Source: Castor canadensis
Lineage: Eukaryota > Chordata > Mammalia > Rodentia > Castoridae
DNA length: 64,000 bases
Assembly (NCBI RefSeq): GCF_047511655.1
Contig: NC_133392.1
Location: 21,900,001-21,964,000, forward strand
Reading direction: 5' to 3'
Position numbers and translations under genes: made by a program. Positions 57,956 through 64,000 of this stretch are shown here, piece by piece. The notes beneath the pieces were generated by a model, which saw only the letters and a list, made by a program, of their open reading frames with translations, was not told the DNA's origin and ran no database searches. How positions within the stretch are numbered: position 1 is the stretch's first letter; each line of letters opens with the position of its first letter.

Positions 57956-58984
57956 TTTAGGGTTGTTTTATGGTAATGACCATATTTTTCACTTCTATAC
58001 AATGTTCTCAGAACTGAAACACCCTCTCAGGCAATGATCTGGTTCCAGGTGTTTGCCTGAAATGAAATTTCAGTAACATTATTATATTATTACTCTCATA
58101 GAAATTTGTTTATGTCTTGAAGGTTTCATGTTACTGGTTAATAAACATTTGTATCCTTCTCTGGATATTTTATGCAGCAATTGGCAATTGAGGAAGTATT
58201 GTTGGATCAGCATATCTCTCCCATGTTTTTGAAATGGCTTCAAATAGTAAAGCATCTCATTTTACATATACAGAAGAACAATATTGTTTTTTATCATGAT
58301 ATAAAAATTGTGAAACCTAGATTTTGGTGTAGCTCCTTCCATAAAGGATGTTGTACTTTTCCTTGGGAATAGAAAATTAGAATTCCCCAAAGATCCTTTG
58401 GATGGTTAAGTTAGTTGTATTATAACAAACCAGGCTTTTACTTCAACCACGTTCTTGCATGAAAATTCTATTGTCAAAATTGATCTGGAATAGAGGAGGT
58501 TCATTTTCTGTGTGTTGTACATATTTATGTATACATGTAGTATAAATGTATACATTAAGTCAATGTTATCATTCATTCATTGCAAGTTGGGAAATAAACA
58601 AATGACATATGGATTAGAAATAGAAAGATACAGAGCCTCCGACATAAGGAGCTTTGTGCCAACTTTACTCTTTCAATGTATCTCTAACTTATTAAAGAAG
58701 ACAGGTGTTTCTGTTTATTATAATACTGCATACATCTTAACTGACATTTCCAAGAAAGTTAGGGACATTCTACTATTTTCAATTTGAATTCCTTTGTTAA
58801 AAATATAGTAGATTAATCAATGTTGACTCTTAAGGTAAATAAGGAATAAAGAAAATCAATAAATGAACTTTCTTTTGATGGAACATAACTTGATCTGATC
58901 ATGAAAATATTCGGTGTGTGATCATGGAGTTGTTATAAAGTAATTCTATGACTAACCAATCCCATTTGGTAAATTATTTTGTCT
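57956..58984. other. Unassigned sequence
   Basis: About 1 kb without gene or repeat recognised. Confidence 0.4.
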
Positions 58985-59050
58985 TCACATATAGGGATAT
59001 GGAAGTTCTGAGGCCCAGGAAAGGATAAGCCAGATGCTAAATGATGGTTT
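58985..59050 (+). mobile_element. MIR fragment, tentative
   Basis: 'gatatggaagttctgaggcccaggaaaggataagccagatgc' resembles the MIR tail; it directly precedes the L1 5' end. Confidence 0.4.
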
Positions 59051-59074
59051 GTGGAATTATGGACTTAAGGTTCA

Positions 59075-60316
59075 GGAGGGGACGGGATCCTAGATGGCTA
59101 CAGGGAGGAAGTAGCTAGCATGTGTTCCTTAAAGTAAAAATCTTGCCAAGATGCTGGAGACACACCTGGCAGGAAAAACCACCAAGAAGAGGCAAAACTC
59201 CAACACCCTCAGCCTGCACATAGTTTCCCCATGCCACGATATATGGAGAAAACAGGAGGGGTCCCACACCACCAGTTACCGGCTCCTAACCTGCTTGGGA
59301 GACACAGACCAACAGGTGAGCAAGTAAGTGGCATGCGGTATTCCCACAGCCACCCCTGGGATAAGTCAGCATAGCTCCCTGGACAGACTGACCCCCACCC
59401 CACAAAAAAAACCACCACCACCAACAAAAAAAACTAAGTAATAAACAAGCAACTGAAAAAAGACACATAGCAAAGAGGATGGGGCACCCTGAGTGCTGGA
59501 GAAGGGGATGGGCAATTCCCCATCGAACTCTAAATAAACAAAGCCTGCAACTGTAAATAGGATGGCAGGACTTTACACTGGAGAAAAGAGAAGGGGTAGG
59601 CATCCAGGAGAACTCTAAATAAACAAGCTGGATGGATTAGGTGAGTGTGATGACTTAGTCCTGTGAACTGCAATAAATAAAGCCTGCAGCTGCAGCCTGT
59701 TGACAGTAGGTGGCAGGTGAGTCACAGCCTCAAACAGACCAGTTAGAGGCTCACAAAGCTGTCTTCAGGCCCAACCATTAGGCGACACAACCACACTGTT
59801 ACTGATTAAATACCAACACCAGGACTGGATGCCAAAGGATCAACACCACAACTACTAAGACTGAAACTGTGTGGTTTCTGGACCTGAAACTTTTATTCTT
59901 TTATAGTTTTGTATACCTTTTCTATTTTAATTTTTTTCTTTTGTTTTTGTGTTTCCTTTGATGAGACAACAGAACTACTACTCAAACACCAACACCAGGA
60001 CTGGAGGCTGAAGGAGTAACACCAGAACTATTAAGACTGAAACTTTATTGCATTTGAACCTGGGATTTTTTTTGTCTCTGTTTTTCTCTCTTCTTTTTAT
60101 CTTTCTCTGTCTCTCTAATGCCTGTTTAGCTCACTGTTGATTAGTACACTATCTCTCCCTGTTTATTTCTTTGGCTCTGTATTTTCTTTATCTTTTCTTT
60201 ACCTTCTTTGCTTTCTTTCTCCTCTTACCCTTTCACTCCAGATATTATTTTTACTATTACAAGCTAGATAATACTAAATTACACATAATACAGGGACAGT
60301 AACAGCAGCAAGTGGA
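59075..60316 (+). promoter_or_regulatory. L1 5' UTR (internal promoter region)
   Basis: In L1 elements this segment carries the RNA polymerase II promoter. Visible here: a start with a ccaagatggc-like YY1-type site decayed to 'cctagatggc'; a donor-like cag|gtgagc at 59313-59321; related 'accaacaccaggactgga' units at 59813 and 59989; and a strong pyrimidine tract ending in an acceptor-like ag at 60240-60241. Promoter function is inferred from the family, not shown by sequence. Confidence 0.7.
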
Positions 60317-61510
60317 ATGATGAGAAGACGGAGAAAAGATGGAAACCATTTTCCCCCAATAATAAATTAGTACAGAAACCAGAGAGAAATCAAGAAAACA
60401 GATTCCCAGATCCAGAGTCCAAGAAAACAAAGGTAAACTATATGAAAGAACCCAATGAAGCCCATAAGAACAACCTGAAAGAAGAAATCTTGCAAGTAAT
60501 CAATGAGAATTTTATAGAGGTGATACTGGATATGGTCAACCAAAATGTACAGGAGACATGCAAGAAATTCCAAGACAGCAAAAATAGAGAATTTGAGAAA
60601 GCACAAGAACAAATAAAAGAAACTATAGGAGCACTATATAAACAACAAAGTGAAACAAAGGATACCACAAATAGAGAGATAAATGAACTCAGGGTGAAAA
60701 TAGACAATATTAAAGAGGAAGTGACTCATGATATGGAAAACCTCAGAAAAAAGAACAAAATAGAAATGCAAAACAAAATGGAAGGCCAATTCAGCAGACT
60801 AGAACAAGCAGAAGACAGAATCTCAGAACTTGAAGATGAAATGTAATTAAAGGAAAAACTGAAGAACTACTAGTTAGACAACTCAAGACCTGTGAAAGGA
60901 ACATGCAAGAATTCAATGACTCCATCAAAAGAGCAAACTTGAGAACCATGGGCATTGAGAAAGGAGAAGAGGTGCAAGCAAAAGGAATTTGTAATATATT
61001 CAACAAAATAATAACAGAAAATTTCCCAAATCTAGAGAAAACTATGCCCATACAGATACAGGAAACCTCCAGAACACCAAACAGACCTGACCAAAATAGA
61101 ACTACCCCATGACATTATCATTAAAACAAGCACAGCATATAAAGCAAGAATATTGAAGGCTATAAGAGAGAAAAAACAAATAAGTCACAAAGGTTAACCC
61201 ACCAAAATCACAGCAGATTTCTCAACAGAAACATTAAAAGCAAGAAGAGCATAGGGTGAGGTCTTCCAGGCACTGAATGAAAATAACTTCAACCCTATGA
61301 TACTCTACCCAGCAAAACTATCATTCAAAGTAGATGGACCAATAAAAGTCTTTTATGATAAGCAGAAACTAAAACAATATATGATCACAAAGCCACCATT
61401 GCAAAATATTCTTCAAGGGATTCTGCACACAGAAAGTGAAAATCAACATAACCATGAAAGGACAAGCAGTACCAAATCACAGGAGAAGAAAAGGCAAGAA
61501 AGTAGAGAGT
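60317..61510 (+). pseudogene. L1 ORF1 remnant
   Basis: ORF1 encodes the L1 RNA-binding, nucleic-acid-chaperone protein. Homologous start codons lie at 60317 and 60320 (MMRRRRKDGN), but a frameshift near the C run at 60354 moves the reading to the frame of KEPNEAHKNN (60442). That frame includes the coiled-coil part (heptad-rich EFEKAQEQIKETIGALYKQQ to LEQAEDRISELEDEM) and stops at 60846. The RNA-recognition part follows in another frame (60903-61112, MGIEKGEEVQAKGICNIFNK), and the C-terminal part (61297-61509) holds ILYPAKLSFKVDG and ends KSQEKKRQESRE. At least three frame breaks and two stops make it inactive. Confidence 0.9.
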
Positions 61511-61567
61511 AACACTGATTCAGCTGCACACAATCAAACCCATAAACAACAACAAAAAACCAACTAA

Positions 61568-64000
61568 ATGACAGGACTCACCACATACCTATCAATACTA
61601 ACACTCAATGAATGTTAACGGACTTAATTCCCTCATCAAAAGACACCATTTGACAAACTGGATTAAAAAGGAAGATCAAACAATTTGTTGCTTACAGGAG
61701 ACCCATCTCATCGATAGAAATAAGCATAGGCTTAGTGTGAATGGCTGGAAGATTTACCAAGCCAATGGTCCACGAAACAGGCAGGAGTAGCAATACTTAT
61801 CTCAGACAAGTAACTTCAAACCTACATTAATCAAACGAGATAAAGAAGGACATTCCATACTAATAAAAGGGGTAATACACCAAATGGAAATAACAATTAT
61901 CAACCTATATGCACCCAATGTCAACACACCAATTTCATCAAAAATATCCTGAAGGATGTAAAAATATATATAAACTCCAACACAGTGGTAATGGGAGACT
62001 TTAACACCCCACTATTGCCAATAGATAGGTCATCCAAACAAAAAATGAATAAAGAAACCCTAGATCTAAAACATACTATAGAGCAAATGGACCTAGTTGA
62101 TGTCTACAGAACATTTCATCAAACTTCCACACAATATACATTTTTCTCAGCAGCCCACGGAACCTTCTCCAAAATTGATAATATCTTAGGGCACAAAGCA
62201 AGCCTCAGCAAATATAAGAAAATAGAAATAATACCATGCATTCTATCCGATCACAATGCATTAAAACTAGAACTCAACAACAAAAATAATAACAAAAAAC
62301 ATTTAAGCAGCTGGAAACTGAACAACACATTGCTCAATGACCAATGGGTCATCAATGAAATAAAAGAGGAAATTAAAAGATTCCTGGAAGTTAATGAAAA
62401 TGAAAACATAACCTACAGGAACCTATGGGACACTGCAAAGGCAGTCCTGAGAGGAAAGTTTATAGCAATGACAGCATATATTAAAAAAGACAGAAAGATT
62501 GCAAATCAATGACCTAATGTTACATCTCAAACTCCTAGAAAAACAAGAACAAGCAAATCCCAAAATGACAGAAGGAGAGAAAGAATTAAAATAAGAGCTG
62601 AAATTAATGAAATAGAAACAAAAAAAAACATACAAAGCATTAATGAAACAGAAAATTGGTTCTTTGAAAAAATAAACAAGATCAACAGACCTCTGGCAAA
62701 CCTGACTAAAATGAGGAGAGAAAAAACCCAAATCAGTAAAATCAGGAATCCAAAAGGGGAGATAACAACAAACACCATAGAAGCCCAGGAAATCATCAGA
62801 GACTACTTTGAGAACCTATAGCCTAATAAATTTGAAAATCTTGAAGAAATGGACAGATTTCTAGATATTTACAATCATCCAAAACTGAACCAAGAGGAAA
62901 TTAATCATCTGAATAGATCTATAACACAAAATGAAATTGAAGCAGCAATCAAGAGTGTCCCCAAAAAGAAAAGTCCAGGACCTCATGGATTCTCTGCTGA
63001 ATTCTACCAGACCTTTAAGGAAGAACTGATACCAACCCTCCTTAAACTGTTCCACGAAGTAGAAAGGGAAGGAAAATTGCCTAATACAGGCAGTATTACA
63101 ATCACTCCAAAACCAGGCAAAGACACCTCCAAAAATTAGAACTATAGGCCAGTCTCCTTAATGAACATTAATGCAAAAATCCTTAATAAAATAATGGGAA
63201 AACGAATTCAACAACACATCAAAAAGATCATTCACCACGCCCATGTCAGCTTCATCCCAGGAATTCAGGGGTGGTTCAATGTACGCAAATCAATAAACAT
63301 AATATAGCACATTAATAGAAGCAAAGACAAAAGCCACTTGATCATCTCAATAGATGCAGAAAAAGCCTTTGATAAGATCCAACACCATTTCATGATAAAA
63401 GCTCTAAGAAAACTAGGAATAGAAGGAAAGTACCCCAACATTATAAAAGCTATGTATGACAAACCCACAGCCAACATTATACTTAATGGTGAAAAACTGA
63501 AACCATTCCCTCTAAAATCAGGAACAAGACAAGGATGCCCACTATCCCCACCCTATTCAACATAGTCCTGGAATTCCTAGCCAGAGCAATTAGGCAAAAA
63601 GAAGGAATAAAAGGAATACAAACAGGTAATGAAACTGTCAAAATATCCCTATTTGCAGACAATATGATCCTATACTTTAAAGATCCAAAAAACTCTACCC
63701 AAAAACTCTTAGACACCATCAACAGCTACAGCAAGGTAGCAGGATATAAAATCAACATAGAAAAATCATTAGCTTTCCTATACACTAATAATGAACAAAC
63801 AGAGAAAGAATACATGAAAACAATTCCACTTACAATAGTCTCAAAAAAATCAAATACCTAGGAGTAAACTTAACAAAGGATGCAAATGACCTGTACAAGG
63901 AAAACTACAAACCCCTGAAGAAAGAGATTGAGGAAGACTACAGAAGGTGGAAAGATCTCCCATGCTCAAGATTGATAGAATCAGCATAGTAAAAATGGCT
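61568..64000 (+). pseudogene. L1 ORF2 remnant, runs off the window
   Basis: Start ATG at 61568 (MTGLTTYLSILTLN), frameshifted within about 15 codons. Endonuclease: NVNGLNSLIKRHHLTNWIKK and CLQETHLIDRNKH (61608-61790, where the catalytic Glu lies in QET), [10 protein letters not shown] (61985) and [12 protein letters not shown] (SDH motif, about 62245-62280). Polymerase: [13 protein letters not shown] (62975), [24 protein letters not shown] (63340, palm motif A), [10 protein letters not shown] (63521-63550), then SLFADNMILY, where the second catalytic Asp of FADD is Asn (codon 63661-63663). At least six frameshifts or stops (e.g. near 61600, 61780, 61950, 62512, 63139, 63545, 63860). Not functional. 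Confidence 0.93.

Larger units (their letters stand above)
59075..64000 (+). mobile_element. L1 with full 5' end, continues beyond the window
   Basis: It starts with an L1-type 5' end ('gggatcctagatggc', near 59080), followed by a 1.2-kb 5' UTR that closes with a long pyrimidine-rich tract (about 60060-60240), ORF1 (60317-61510), a short gap and ORF2 (61568 to the window end). Both frames are broken. The 5' UTR is the same type as at 16863-17105 but different from the one at 19560-21385. The 3' end and target-site duplication are outside the window. Confidence 0.93.

Overview
This window is mammalian nuclear DNA, A+T-rich and dominated by interspersed repeats. I see no intact host protein-coding gene and no recognisable exon series. 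The long open frames are LINE-1 (L1) fragments or processed pseudogenes. The recurring SINE is composite: two 7SL/B1-like monomers followed by a tRNA-derived ID-like unit and an A-rich tail. Together with the L1 types this points to a non-murine rodent, most plausibly of the beaver/kangaroo-rat side. That is my inference from repeat style and not a database result.

Layout. 0-12 kb: a truncated L1 with target-site duplication (365-1146), composite SINEs, MIR fragments, a very old antisense L1 3' UTR (about 6.5-9.8 kb) split by an RPS27A processed pseudogene (6841-7383), a younger L1 3' end and a SINE, then an unidentified decayed coding-like segment (about 10.1-11.1 kb, minus). 12-16 kb: MER5A-like and MaLR fossils and an old L1. 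16.0-21.4 kb: two minus-strand L1 pieces joined head to tail; one carries a deletion whose ends match splice sites in an intact L1 copy in this same window. 21.4-41 kb: mostly unique sequence with scattered MIR, L2, ID, L1 tails, microsatellites and one MaLR-type LTR fragment. 41.2-43.8 kb: an old plus-strand L1 with a small L1 3' tail nested in it. 44-51 kb: hAT-type DNA transposon fossils, MIR and ID units. 52-53.1 kb: a young 5'-truncated L1 with perfect 14-bp target-site duplication. 53.2-59.1 kb: mostly unique. 59.1-64.0 kb: a plus-strand L1 with full 5' end, ORF1 and most of ORF2, all broken, running off the window.

Nothing here forms an operon or pathway. The connected story is L1 activity: L1 enzymes explain the L1 copies, the SINEs and the RPS27A retrocopy, and several insertions can be ordered by nesting and target-site duplications. 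Repeat boundaries were read by eye and are approximate unless a target-site duplication fixes them.
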